Assembly: GCA_030683105.1 (NCBI GenBank)
Contig: JAUXMZ010000002.1
Location: forward strand, 1 to 32,220
DNA: 32,220 nucleotides
Source of the DNA: Burkholderiales bacterium
Lineage (GTDB): Bacteria > Pseudomonadota > Gammaproteobacteria > Burkholderiales > SG8-41
Reading direction: 5' to 3'
Made by a program: the position numbers and the translations under genes. Shown in pieces: positions 1-7,406 of this stretch. The notes below the pieces were generated by a model, which saw nothing but the letters and a program-made list of their open reading frames with translations, was not told the DNA's origin and did no database searches. Position 1 is the first letter of the stretch, and each line of letters begins with the position of its first letter.

Positions 1-1
1 G

Positions 2-1588
2 GCGCGCGGGATCGCCGGCAGCATCACCGCGGCGAACAAGGTCTATGACGCCAATGACGTCGCAACCATCAGCAGCCGCACCCTGAGCGGCGTGCTCGGA
101 GCGGATGTGGTGAGCTACAGCGGCGGCGCGGCGAGTTTCAGCGACAAGAACGCTGGCACCGGCAAGACGGTGACCGGTACGGGCCTCGTTCTAGCCGGCG
201 GCGACGCAGGCAACTACACGGTCAACAGCAGCGCCACGACAACGGCCGACATCACGCCGAAGGCGATCACCGCTACCGGCTTACTGGCGCTTGACAAGGT
301 GTACAATGCCAGCCTGGTCGCCGAGCTCAACACCACTGGCGGCACGGTCAGCGGCGGGGCCTCAAGCGATGGCGACAACAGGTTCTACAGCGCCGACGCG
401 ATCACTCTCGACAGCAGCGGCGCAAGTGGCGTCTTCGCCAGCAAGGACGTTGGCGCCAACAAGGCAGTCGCCGTCAGCGGTCTGGTCCTGGGCAACAACG
501 CCGCCGGCAACTACACGGTGACCGATGCCAGCGGCGCCACGGCCAGCATCACTGCGAAGCCCTTGACCATCACCGGCTTCGCGTCCGCCGACAAGGTCTA
601 TGACGGATTGACCACGGCCGCGATCAGCGCTGCCGGCGCGCTGAGCGGCGTCGAGCCGGGCGACACGGTTGGTTTCAGCAACAGCGGAGCGACGTTCGAC
701 ACGAAGAATGTCGGCGCTGGCAAGACGGTGACCCTGAACGGTGTGACACTGACCGGCACGGGGGACCAGACCAATTATAGCTACACGGCGCCCACTACCG
801 ATCTGTCCAACATCACGTCTGCCGCCCTGACTGTTGCCGCGAATCCCCAGAGCAAGGTGTACGGGACGATCGATCCGGTCCTGACCTACACCACCGGCGC
901 CTTCCAATTCGGTGACACGGCAGGTAGCGTACTGACCGGCGTGTTATCACGGGCTGCCGGAGAAGACGTCAACTCTTACGCGATCGGCCAGAACACGCTC
1001 GCCTCGAATGCCAATTACACCATTGCCTACACTGGCAACAACCTGGCCATCACGCCGGCGGCGCTTAACGTTGCCGCCAATCCCCAGAGCAAGCTCTTCG
1101 GCCAGAGCGATCCGCCGTTGACCTTTGGCGTTACGGGGCTGGTGAACAACCCGGCACTGGGCATCGCCGACACTGCGGCTACCGTGCTCTCGGGCGCGCT
1201 CGTGCGCGCCCCCGGCGAGAGCGCGCTGGGCGGGCCATACGCCATCACCCAGGGCAGCCTTGCAGCCAACAGCAACTACACCCTGGGCTTTACGCCCAAC
1301 CATCTCATCATCACTGGTGCTGCGGCAGAGCCGGTTTTGGGGTTCAACGCGGGGCAGGTCATTTTCTTTGGCGTCATCAACAACGACTTCTACTACCGGC
1401 CGGGTAATTTCTGGCATATTTCTCTGAATCCAAGCAACGCTGACCCGGGATTCGACGTGATGAGGGGAACGAACGATTTGAAGTCACGCCTGGGCGACCG
1501 CTTGCATCGTTGCGATTCTGTTTCCGGGGGCGGGTTTTGTGAAACCTGGTCATTCCCGGAGCAACGCGAAAAAGTCGATAATAGATGA
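2..1588 (+). CDS. C-terminal part of a YDG/MBG-repeat exoprotein (TpsA-like adhesin), truncated by the window edge
   Basis: The frame is open from the first bases, so the start lies to the left. The visible 528 residues begin inside a YDG repeat (N-K-V-Y-D near the start) and hold about three YDG-type units with K-V-Y-D/N and G-N-Y-T-V signatures. Two MBG-type units follow, each opening with V-A-A-N-P-Q-S-K. Such repeats build extended beta stalks in large secreted adhesins and haemagglutinins. After the last MBG unit the tail changes character and carries two cysteines eight residues apart (codons 1511-1513 and 1538-1540), about 17 residues from the end. In some two-partner adhesins a C-terminal Cys pair tethers the protein to the cell surface, so this one may be retained rather than released; that is inference. 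The transporter gene follows 43 bp downstream, which supports two-partner secretion. The N-terminal TPS domain cannot be seen here. Confidence 0.85.
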   Translation, partial: ARGIAGSITAANKVYDANDVATISSRTLSGVLGADVVSYSGGAASFSDKNAGTGKTVTGTGLVLAGGDAGNYTVNSSATTTADITPKAITATGLLALDKVYNASLVAELNTTGGTVSGGASSDGDNRFYSADAITLDSSGASGVFASKDVGANKAVAVSGLVLGNNAAGNYTVTDASGATASITAKPLTITGFASADKVYDGLTTAAISAAGALSGVEPGDTVGFSNSGATFDTKNVGAGKTVTLNGVTLTGTGDQTNYSYTAPTTDLSNITSAALTVAANPQSKVYGTIDPVLTYTTGAFQFGDTAGSVLTGVLSRAAGEDVNSYAIGQNTLASNANYTIAYTGNNLAITPAALNVAANPQSKLFGQSDPPLTFGVTGLVNNPALGIADTAATVLSGALVRAPGESALGGPYAITQGSLAANSNYTLGFTPNHLIITGAAAEPVLGFNAGQVIFFGVINNDFYYRPGNFWHISLNPSNADPGFDVMRGTNDLKSRLGDRLHRCDSVSGGGFCETWSFPEQREKVDNR

Positions 1589-1631
1589 GTATTGGTGCAG
1601 GATTCGCCGGGTTTAAGGAGAAGGAGACGAC

Positions 1632-3248
1632 ATGCCATCAATGATGCGCTGCATCGGGCTTGCGCTGGCACTGCTGCTGGCATCGGCGCTTTCATTTGCG
1701 CAGACACAGACCGAGCGTTTCGATATCGATCGGTTCAAGATCGAGGGCAATACGCTGCTCAAGACCGATGAGATCGAAGCGGTGCTTAAGCCCTACACCG
1801 GAAAACAGCGCGAGTATGGTGACGTGAAGCGCGCGATCGAAGCGCTCAGGCAGCACTATCGCACCGCGGGTTTCAGCGTGGCGTGGGTGGTGGCGCCCGA
1901 GCAGGACCTCGACCGGGGTGTAGTCACGCTGCGGGTCATCGAAGCGCGGATCGGCAAGATCACCATCGAAGGCAACCGTTTTTTTGATGATACGAACATC
2001 CGCTCCAGTCTTCCGGCGCTCAGGGAGGACGTCCCGCCCAGAGCAAGGGATATTTCGGCGAACGTGCAGCTTGCCAACGAGAATCCGGCCAAGCAGGTGG
2101 ACGTCGTGCTGCGCCCCGGCGAGCAACCGGGCGTGGTGGACGCCACCGTCGACGTCATCGAGGTGCGGCCGCTCAAAGCGTTCCTGACCTTTGACAATAC
2201 CGGCAACCCGCAGACGGGCGACTTTCGGCTCGGCGTCGGCGTGCAGCATGCCAATCTCTTCAACCGCGACCACGTTGGCACGTTCAACTACGTCACCTCT
2301 CCCGGGAAGGAGAACCAGGTCAGCCTCTACAGCGGGAGCTATCGCCTGCCGCTGTATTCGCGGGGCGATTCCATGGATTTCATCGTCGCCCACTCGGATG
2401 TCAGCGCCGGCACCACGCAGACCGTCGCGGGGCCGCTCTCTTTCTCCGGCAAGGGCGATGTTTACGGCTTGCGCTATAACCAGTTGCTGGAACGGCGAGG
2501 CGAGTATTCCCACCGGCTCGTTTACGGCATCGACTATCGTGCCTACAAGAACGCCTGCGCGCTCGGCGATTTCGGTGCGGCCGGCTGCGGGCCGGCTGCG
2601 GTGGATGTCACCGTAAGGCCCGTCAGCGTCGCGTACAGTGGCAATTGGGCGCAGCCCGGGCGGATCTCCGACTTTTATGCTGCCTTATCGCACAATGTTC
2701 CCGGGGCGGCCAATGGGCAGGCGAGTGATTTCAATGCGGCGCGTCCGAGTCCGGATGGCGGGGAGGGGGCGTCTTCCCGTTACACGATTCTTCGCTTAGG
2801 CGCCAGCATGGTGAACGCCTTTGCGAACAACTGGCAAATCCGCGCCGCTGTAAATGCCCAATACACCCCGGATGCCCTGGTAACCGGCGAGCAATTCGGG
2901 ATTGCCGGCGCGACCGCCGTCCGCGGCTTCCTGGAGCGCGAAATAGGGCGCGATACCGGCTATTTCGCCAACCTCGAACTCTATTCGCCCAATCTGATGG
3001 GCGAACTGATCCCCGGCGAAGGCAACCTGCGCGGCTTGCTGTTCTATGATATCGCCAGGGCTGCCAACAATCCGTTGGCCGGGGAAGTCAAACTACAGAC
3101 CTCGATCGCCAGCGTAGGCGCGGGTGTTCGCTGGAACATCCAGAGGAACTTCAACCTGCGCTTCGACCTGGCGCGGGTAATAGACGAAGGCGGGAGCCGG
3201 AAAGCCGGCGACCTGCACGGGCATCTCTCGGTCTATCTCGGCTTTTAG
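1632..3248 (+). CDS. TpsB family two-partner secretion transporter (ShlB/FhaC/HecB type)
   Basis: The 538-residue protein has a signal peptide ending near residue 23 (A-L-S-F-A-Q). One or two POTRA domains follow: residues about 30-105 begin F-x-I-D-R-F-K-I-E-G-N, and a second segment begins I-T-I-E-G-N-R-F. The rest is a 16-strand-type ShlB beta-barrel. The barrel contains the family motif V-R-G-F-L-E-R-E, which lies in the inward-folded loop essential in FhaC-like proteins. Length is typical for the family. A strong ribosome binding site (AAGGAG plus a second GGAG) precedes the ATG. The gene follows its presumed substrate after 43 bp, consistent with a tpsA-tpsB operon, and it should export and perhaps anchor that adhesin across the outer membrane. 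The next gene is convergent. Confidence 0.93.
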   Translation: MPSMMRCIGLALALLLASALSFAQTQTERFDIDRFKIEGNTLLKTDEIEAVLKPYTGKQREYGDVKRAIEALRQHYRTAGFSVAWVVAPEQDLDRGVVTLRVIEARIGKITIEGNRFFDDTNIRSSLPALREDVPPRARDISANVQLANENPAKQVDVVLRPGEQPGVVDATVDVIEVRPLKAFLTFDNTGNPQTGDFRLGVGVQHANLFNRDHVGTFNYVTSPGKENQVSLYSGSYRLPLYSRGDSMDFIVAHSDVSAGTTQTVAGPLSFSGKGDVYGLRYNQLLERRGEYSHRLVYGIDYRAYKNACALGDFGAAGCGPAAVDVTVRPVSVAYSGNWAQPGRISDFYAALSHNVPGAANGQASDFNAARPSPDGGEGASSRYTILRLGASMVNAFANNWQIRAAVNAQYTPDALVTGEQFGIAGATAVRGFLEREIGRDTGYFANLELYSPNLMGELIPGEGNLRGLLFYDIARAANNPLAGEVKLQTSIASVGAGVRWNIQRNFNLRFDLARVIDEGGSRKAGDLHGHLSVYLGF

Positions 3249-3297
3249 TTTCAGATTCAGAGCTTTCTCAGGTCGTCCGCTGTCCAAGCGGCGTTTC

Positions 3298-3723
3298 TCA
3301 TTTGATGGTCGACTTGAGCACCAGCCGGTTTTCGACCTTATTTACGCCGGCCACCGCACCCGCCAGCGCCTGGGCCCTATTGCTGCTCGGCAGCGAATCG
3401 ACCGATCCGCTTAATGTCACCACGCCTTTTACGGTATCAACACTGATTTGCAGCGTCTTGAGGCCGGGCTCGGCAAAAATGGCTGCTTTGACCTTGGCCG
3501 TAATCTCGGCATCATCGATGACCACACCGGCTTTCTCGCTTTGCTCGGCCATTGTTATAGCGACTTTATCGGTCGCTTCCCCTATTTTCTGGCCGACTGC
3601 ATCAGCCGTCTGATCTATCTTTTTACCCGCGGTCTCCGCAGGCCCCGGCTTGTCGCATGCGGTAAGCCCAACAGCGAACAGCATCGAAATGCCGATTAAT
3701 TTGAAATTCTCAAAAATCTTCAT
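3298..3723 (-). CDS. BON-domain lipoprotein with an amphipathic linker
   Basis: The 141-residue protein starts with a lipoprotein signal (M-L-F-A-V-G-L-T-A-C, lipobox L-T-A-C at about residue 23). An amphipathic helical segment of about 45 residues, rich in K, D, A and Q, follows. A BON domain occupies residues about 72-140, with D-A-E-I-T-A-K-V-K-A-A-I, then V-K-G-V-V-T-L-S-G-S-V and a closing V-E-N-R-L-V-L. BON domains bind phospholipid or envelope surfaces and occur in osmotic-stress proteins such as OsmY. The helical part resembles the small lipoprotein at 17532-17726, which starts after its Cys with a similar G-P-A-E-x-A-G-K. An AAGGGA site precedes the ATG. It lies 138 bp downstream of another BON gene on the same strand and may be co-transcribed with it. 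Confidence 0.85.
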   Translation of the reverse strand: MKIFENFKLIGISMLFAVGLTACDKPGPAETAGKKIDQTADAVGQKIGEATDKVAITMAEQSEKAGVVIDDAEITAKVKAAIFAEPGLKTLQISVDTVKGVVTLSGSVDSLPSSNRAQALAGAVAGVNKVENRLVLKSTIK

Positions 3724-3861
3724 TTTGGTTCCCTTTCCAGGTTGATTTATATCGCGGAAAAATAAATCCGCAATTGACTGACAGATTAAATGAAGAACGT
3801 CATGCGATCCTCTGAAGCCGATGCCCGAAGGGCCGACCGACGACGAGCCGATCTGATGCTG

Positions 3862-4173
3862 TTACTTCAGCCGCATGTCATTCCTGACTGACGTCACGCC
3901 GCCGACGCCGCGCGCTATCTCGACCGCCTTGGACATGGCCGCCTGAGAGCTCACGAAGCCGCTCAATTGCACTACGCCCTTGAAGGTTTCTACGTTGATT
4001 TCGGCGACTTTCAGCGTAGGCTCTTTCAAGATCGCCGTTTTCACTTTGGTGGTGATGACGGTATCGTCGACGTATTCCCCCGTTCCCTCCTTCTGCGAGG
4101 TGCCCGCGCAACCCAGCACGGTCGCCAGCAGGACGGCAAGGAAAAGGATTGAAAAACGCTTGAGTTGCAGCAT
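3862..4173 (-). CDS. BON-domain lipoprotein
   Basis: The 103-residue protein has a lipoprotein signal with lipobox V-L-G-C near residue 22. One complete BON domain follows (D-D-T-V-I-T-T-K-V-K-T-A-I, then F-K-G-V-V-Q-L-S-G-F-V, ending V-R-N-D-M-R-L-K). It is a close paralog of the gene at 10503-10814; both share the run E-G-T-G-E-Y-V-D-D-T-V-I-T-T-K-V-K, which points to duplication. GGAGA sits 8 bp before the ATG. The leader starts near 4263 if the promoter at 4270-4311 is used, giving a 5' UTR of about 90 nt that begins with a short GC hairpin (4223-4256). The likely role is envelope stabilisation in the periplasm or inner face of the outer membrane. It is divergent from the crp-like gene at 4519. 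Confidence 0.88.
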   Translation of the reverse strand: MLQLKRFSILFLAVLLATVLGCAGTSQKEGTGEYVDDTVITTKVKTAILKEPTLKVAEINVETFKGVVQLSGFVSSQAAMSKAVEIARGVGGVTSVRNDMRLK

Positions 4174-4269
4174 GGTTGAATTCTCCAGAAGAATGTGAAA
4201 TGAAACTGCGTTGACCTCTAAGCCTCCGAAAACGGTGTTTCTTGCCGCTCCGGAGGCCCTGCCGATTGC

Positions 4270-4339
4270 ATTGTGTAACCCCTTAAATCGGCTTTCTGTG
4301 CGTTAGCGTACATACGACGCATGACTTTTAGACTAGGAT
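4270..4339. promoter_or_regulatory. Palindromic activator site with -10 hexamers on both strands
   Basis: The 14-bp near-palindrome GTGCGTTAGCGTAC lies at 4298-4311. On the minus strand it reads TATGTACGCTAACGCAC, and 22 bp later comes a -10-like CACAAT (4275-4270), pointing at the BON gene ending at 4173. On the plus strand TAGGAT (4334-4339) also lies exactly 22 bp away, pointing at the crp-like gene at 4519. This geometry puts the palindrome near -41 for both. It belongs to the seven-site set described in the findings. Confidence 0.6.
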
Positions 4340-4518
4340 TTTACATGCAGCAACATAGCCGGTAATCGCTGAGACATGGTCATTTATGGAGTCCGGAAAC
4401 AGCCGTTCACCATGCGCGTACCGCACAATTCAAAGCAGACCCAGCTTCGCGACGATTTGCCTGCCGCGGACTGCGGGCGCCTGCTTTCCCGCAAGATTCT
4501 GATCGTTGACGAGCTTTC

Positions 4519-5277
4519 ATGACCGGGACCGTGATGGATCCTCTCCTCGTGCCGTCTGTTGCGCCTGCGATGAGGCAATCGAAACGAGAGAGTGCAGGAC
4601 AAGCATCCGTTGAAAACAGCCTGCTCGCCGCGCTCCCTCACAGGGAGTATCGTCGTCTGCTCGCCGGACTCGAACCGGTCACGCTGACCTTCGGTGAGGT
4701 GCTCTACGGGCCCGGGGAGACGATTCGTCATGTCTACTTTCCCAATGACTCTCTGGTATCACTGCTGACGCTGGCGGATGGCCATCTGGCCTTGGAAGTC
4801 GGCCTGATCGGCTGCGAGGGCATGGTCGGCATTCCTCTGGTGCTGGGCCACAATGCGTCGTTGGTTCGCGCCCTGGTGCAAGGGACCGGGACGGCCATGC
4901 GGATGGCGTCGGCGCATTTTCTCAGGGAATTCCGGCTCAGCCTGCCGTTGCAGCATGAACTGTACCGCTACACCCATACATTGATGGCCCAGATCTCGCA
5001 AACCGCCGCGTGCAACCGCTTCCACGTGGTGGAGGCGCGCTTCGCACGCTGGCTGCTGATGACCCACGACCGCGTAAAGTCGGATCAGTTCTGCATGACG
5101 CATGAATTCCTCGGACATATGCTGGGGGTTCGGCGGGTCGGCGTCACCAAGGCCGCCCAGGCGCTGCAGAAGCGCAAACTGATCAGTTACAGTCGCGGCG
5201 ACATCGTCATCAACGACCGCAAAGGACTGGAAGCCGCGGCCTGCCAATGCTACGAGGTCGTCAAGGACATGCGCTAG
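4519..5277 (+). CDS. Crp/Fnr family transcription regulator 1
   Basis: The 252-residue protein has a cyclic-nucleotide-binding-like beta-roll at residues about 35-150 and a Crp-type helix-turn-helix at about 170-235. The recognition helix is around R205-R206-V-G-V-T-K-A-A. The beta-roll carries G-C-E-G-M-V-G-I where cAMP-binding CRP proteins have the phosphate-binding G-E-L/x pattern, so cAMP is probably not the ligand. No FNR-type N-terminal cysteine cluster is present. The C-terminus ends C-Q-C-Y-E-V-V-K, the same tail type (C-E-C-Y-A-V-V-K) as in the two paralogs at 5682 and 9421. ATG 4519 is preceded by GAG at modest spacing; ATG 4534 is an alternative. The upstream shared palindrome could make it autoregulated. 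Confidence 0.9.
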   Translation: MTGTVMDPLLVPSVAPAMRQSKRESAGQASVENSLLAALPHREYRRLLAGLEPVTLTFGEVLYGPGETIRHVYFPNDSLVSLLTLADGHLALEVGLIGCEGMVGIPLVLGHNASLVRALVQGTGTAMRMASAHFLREFRLSLPLQHELYRYTHTLMAQISQTAACNRFHVVEARFARWLLMTHDRVKSDQFCMTHEFLGHMLGVRRVGVTKAAQALQKRKLISYSRGDIVINDRKGLEAAACQCYEVVKDMR

Positions 5278-5309
5278 GAATTTGTCGGACTCGGTCCCGA
5301 CAAACCCCT
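5276..5309 (+). repeat. Palindromic intergenic repeat overlapping a stop codon (family copy A)
   Basis: The imperfect inverted repeat AGGAATTTGTCGG ... CCGACAAACCCCT starts inside the TAG stop codon of the crp-like gene and is followed by TAAAATG. Related copies lie at 14859, 18633 and 21049, each at or just after a plus-strand stop codon. It may act as a terminator or be a REP-like element; there is no T-run. Confidence 0.6.
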
Positions 5310-5316
5310 AAAATGT

Positions 5317-5405
5317 AAAGCCTGTCGCCGAGGCGTCGATCAACAGCGATCCGTTAACACGTTCCGTCCTGGTGAATGGGGGCCAGGTCTGGCAGGCCGC
5401 TACAG
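5317..5405. repeat. Diverged copy of a short element with terminal inverted repeats
   Basis: This stretch (AGCCTGTCGCCGAGGCG ... CAACAGCGAT ... CGTTAAC ... GTGAATGGGG ... CAGGCCGCT) matches the element at 21170-21256 over most of its length with scattered substitutions. The terminal inverted repeats, perfect in the other copy, are imperfect here. Confidence 0.55.
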
Positions 5406-5411
5406 CAAACG

Positions 5412-5445
5412 AAAAAGGCCCGGAACAGGGTCGCTGTTCCGGGCC
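5412..5445 (-). terminator. Intrinsic terminator of the candidate small RNA
   Basis: A perfect 12-bp stem (5445-5434 with 5428-5417) closes a 5-nt loop. Read on the minus strand it is followed by five T residues (5416-5412). The plus-strand reading lacks a T-run, so it acts on minus-strand transcripts. Confidence 0.8.
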
Positions 5446-5487
5446 AGATGCTGCAAGTGTCCGTCAAGGGAGGGAAGACGAACACCC
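5412..5487 (-). ncRNA. Candidate small RNA with an anti-Shine-Dalgarno loop
   Basis: Promoter geometry predicts a start near 5487 on the minus strand. The transcript would open with a 9-bp stem, GTGTTCGTC (5485-5477) pairing with GACGGACAC (5465-5457) with one G-U pair. Its 11-nt loop is TTCCCTCCCTT (5476-5466). A short linker follows and then a 12-bp GC-rich terminator hairpin with a T5 tail, for about 76 nt in all. No convincing reading frame is present. The C-rich loop is complementary to ribosome binding sites of type AAGGGAG. The architecture resembles known bacterial small RNAs that present anti-SD loops, but I do not recognise a named family. It lies on the same strand as and downstream of the crp-like gene at 5682-6425, yet appears to have its own promoter. 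Confidence 0.6.
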
Positions 5488-5493
5488 ACAGTG

Positions 5494-5535
5494 ATCATGC
5501 CTCACCGCTTAAATCCGTTCTGTACGCCGGCGCAC
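5494..5535 (-). promoter_or_regulatory. Class II-type promoter of the candidate small RNA
   Basis: On the minus strand TTATGTGCGCCGGCGTAC (palindrome 5535-5522) is followed after 22 bp by CATGAT (5499-5494). The predicted start is about 5487. The arrangement is the same as at the six other sites of this family in the window. Confidence 0.6.
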
Positions 5536-5566
5536 ATAACTGACGATTTCGCCGGTCCAGCCCCCA

Positions 5567-5641
5567 GGGGTTTGTTGAATCGCTGCCGTGGCCGTAATTC
5601 CTTCACCCCCGGGGTGACGAGTCGATTTTCAACAGACCCCG
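5567..5641. repeat. Long imperfect palindrome downstream of crp-like gene 2
   Basis: Outer arms GGGGTTTGTTGA and TCAACAGACCCC enclose an inner hairpin TCACCCC-C-GGGGTGA. It lies between the end of the crp-like gene at 5682 and the small-RNA promoter, so it could end the crp transcript; there is no clear T-run. Confidence 0.45.
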
Positions 5642-5681
5642 GTGCCTCTTAACATTTACCACATGAGTGCGATGGAGGCGG

Positions 5682-6425
5682 TTATCGGACGGCAGTTAAA
5701 TTGCCTTGCCGGTACTGCACATCGGACAGCAGGCGGCCCAGTTCCTTCTTGACCACGGCGTAGCACTCGCAGGCGCTGGCTTCCAGTCCGGACCGATCAA
5801 GCACTGCAATGTGCCCGCGGCGGTAGCGAATAAAACCGGCGTGCTGCAATTTCCCGGCGGCCTCCGTAATGCCTTCCCGGCGCACGCCGAGCATGCTGGC
5901 GACCAATTCCTGTGTCATGATCAACTCGCGTGAAGGGGCGCGATCGAGGGTCAACAACAGCCAGCGGCACAGCTGCTGCTCCACCGAATGATGCCGGTTG
6001 CAGGCCGCGGTCTGGAACATCTGCGTAATCAGCGCCTGGGTGTAGCGCAGCAGCAAACGCTGCATCAAGCCGGCGCGATCGAACTCCTGCTTCAGCAGGC
6101 GGCGCTCCAGCCGGTAACCGTGGCCCGCGGTCTGCACCACGGCCGAGCTGGGTGTGGTTTCCCCTCCCATGAACAGCGAAATGCCGACTACGCCTTCATT
6201 GCCCACCCCAGCAGTTTCGGCCGATGCGCCGGATTCCATGACATAGTGCAGCGACACGATGGCGGTGGTCGGGAAATAGGCGTGCAGCAACTGTCCGCCG
6301 GGCTCGTAGAGGATATCACCGAGGAGCATCGGCACCGGTTCCAGATGCGCAGCCAGACGCTCGAAATCCGCAGCGGGCAGGGCGGCGAGAAGATGGTTTT
6401 GATTCGGGCTATGGGGTGATGACAT
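5682..6425 (-). CDS. Crp/Fnr family transcription regulator 2
   Basis: The 247-residue protein has an N-terminal beta-roll (residues about 10-130, with the motif G-N-E-G-V-V-G-I-S-L-F-M-G-G-E) and a C-terminal winged helix. Its recognition helix contains R-R-E-G-I-T-E-A-A-G-K-L-Q, and the tail is C-E-C-Y-A-V-V-K-K-E. It is clearly paralogous to the regulator at 9421-10152, sharing long identical stretches, and more distant from the one at 4519. Canonical cAMP-contact residues and an FNR-type Fe-S cysteine cluster are not evident. ATG 6425 is taken as the start; a GTG one codon upstream is equally open, and the ribosome binding site is weak. No copy of the shared palindrome was found upstream, in contrast to several neighbours. 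Confidence 0.9.
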   Translation of the reverse strand: MSSPHSPNQNHLLAALPAADFERLAAHLEPVPMLLGDILYEPGGQLLHAYFPTTAIVSLHYVMESGASAETAGVGNEGVVGISLFMGGETTPSSAVVQTAGHGYRLERRLLKQEFDRAGLMQRLLLRYTQALITQMFQTAACNRHHSVEQQLCRWLLLTLDRAPSRELIMTQELVASMLGVRREGITEAAGKLQHAGFIRYRRGHIAVLDRSGLEASACECYAVVKKELGRLLSDVQYRQGNLTAVR

Positions 6426-6474
6426 CACTATTGATCTTTCACTAATTCGCGACAGTGAATTGGTGCCATTCTCA

Positions 6475-6547
6475 CCCTCTCCTTTTGGGAGAGGGGCGGG
6501 GAGAGGGATTGAGCGTTCCGACTGTCATCCATTATGAAACGCTCAAT
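6475..6547. repeat. Two adjacent inverted repeats between the response regulator and crp-like gene 2
   Basis: CCCTCTCC-TTTTG-GGAGAGGG (6475-6495) belongs to a GA/CT-rich repeat type also found at 25792-25819. It is followed by ATTGAGCGTT (6508-6517) and its perfect complement AACGCTCAAT (6538-6547). The second could end the response-regulator transcript, which stops at 6582. Confidence 0.5.
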
Positions 6548-6581
6548 AATAGGCGCGTTTTTATGTTCTTGTTCCTGCGTT

Positions 6582-7406
6582 CTACTTCTTTGCGGTTTGT
6601 TCGACGCCGATTCCGCGGTAACCGATGAAGCGGGAGGACTGGTTGAACATCGGCTCCCCGCTCACCCGAAACTGTTGCTGCGAGCCATCGGCATTGACGC
6701 GGCTGAATAAGAAATCCAGGAACGGCTGACGGGCTGCAATCCTTGCCTGCAGCACCTCCCGCTCGGTCTCATTCCAGCCTGTGGCCTTAACCCCGCCGCT
6801 ATTTCCCGCCAAGGCATCGACCTGGATCCCGAGCATTTCCAGGACCGGACCGGAAACCTTGGTGAAGGACCCGTTCTCGTCCTGCTCCCAGTACCAGTCG
6901 GAGGCGAGCTCGGTCAGGCTGCGATAGCGGGCTTCGCTTTCACGCAGTTCGGCGGTCCGTTCCTGCACTGCCTGTTCCAGCACATGGCTGTAATTCTCGA
7001 GTTTTTTGTACAGCAGCCGCACTTCCAGCATGTTGTGAATGCGCGTCCTGGCTTCGACCAGATCGAACGGCTTGCTGATGAAATCCTTGGCGCCGGCCTG
7101 CAACGCGCGCAGCTTGTGACCCGGCTGGGCAGTGAGCACGATGACCGGAAGGTAGCTGTCCGCATCGTTGGTCTTGAGGCCTTCCATCACCTTGAATCCA
7201 TCCATGCCGGGCATCTGCAGGTCGAGCAGGATCAGATCGTAGCGGTTTTTGCGATGCAGCGCGCAGACCTCCTGTGGATTCATCGTTGAGGCCACGCGGG
7301 TGTAGCCGGCCTCACTCAGCAATTGCTCGAGCAGGCTGATATTGGACTCCTGATCGTCGACAATCAGGATGCTGGCGTTAAGAATGTCGGACTCGGTAAG
7401 CCTCAT
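6582..7406 (-). CDS. Response regulator with receiver, coiled-coil and PAS domains
   Basis: The 274-residue protein starts with a CheY-like receiver (residues about 12-128) with acidic D-D at 17-18, the phospho-acceptor Asp62 in L-L-D-L-Q-M-P-G-M-D-G, and the conserved Lys in S-K-P-F-D. A coiled-coil linker follows (about 130-160), then a PAS/PAC sensor domain to the end. There is no DNA-binding, GGDEF, kinase or phosphatase output. It would therefore act as a protein-interaction relay, or as the receiver partner of the adjacent hybrid kinase. Its ATG overlaps the kinase TGA (ATGA, 7403-7406), so translation is probably coupled. The operon is driven by the class II-type promoter at 9235-9276. 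Confidence 0.9.
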   Translation of the reverse strand: MRLTESDILNASILIVDDQESNISLLEQLLSEAGYTRVASTMNPQEVCALHRKNRYDLILLDLQMPGMDGFKVMEGLKTNDADSYLPVIVLTAQPGHKLRALQAGAKDFISKPFDLVEARTRIHNMLEVRLLYKKLENYSHVLEQAVQERTAELRESEARYRSLTELASDWYWEQDENGSFTKVSGPVLEMLGIQVDALAGNSGGVKATGWNETEREVLQARIAARQPFLDFLFSRVNADGSQQQFRVSGEPMFNQSSRFIGYRGIGVEQTAKK

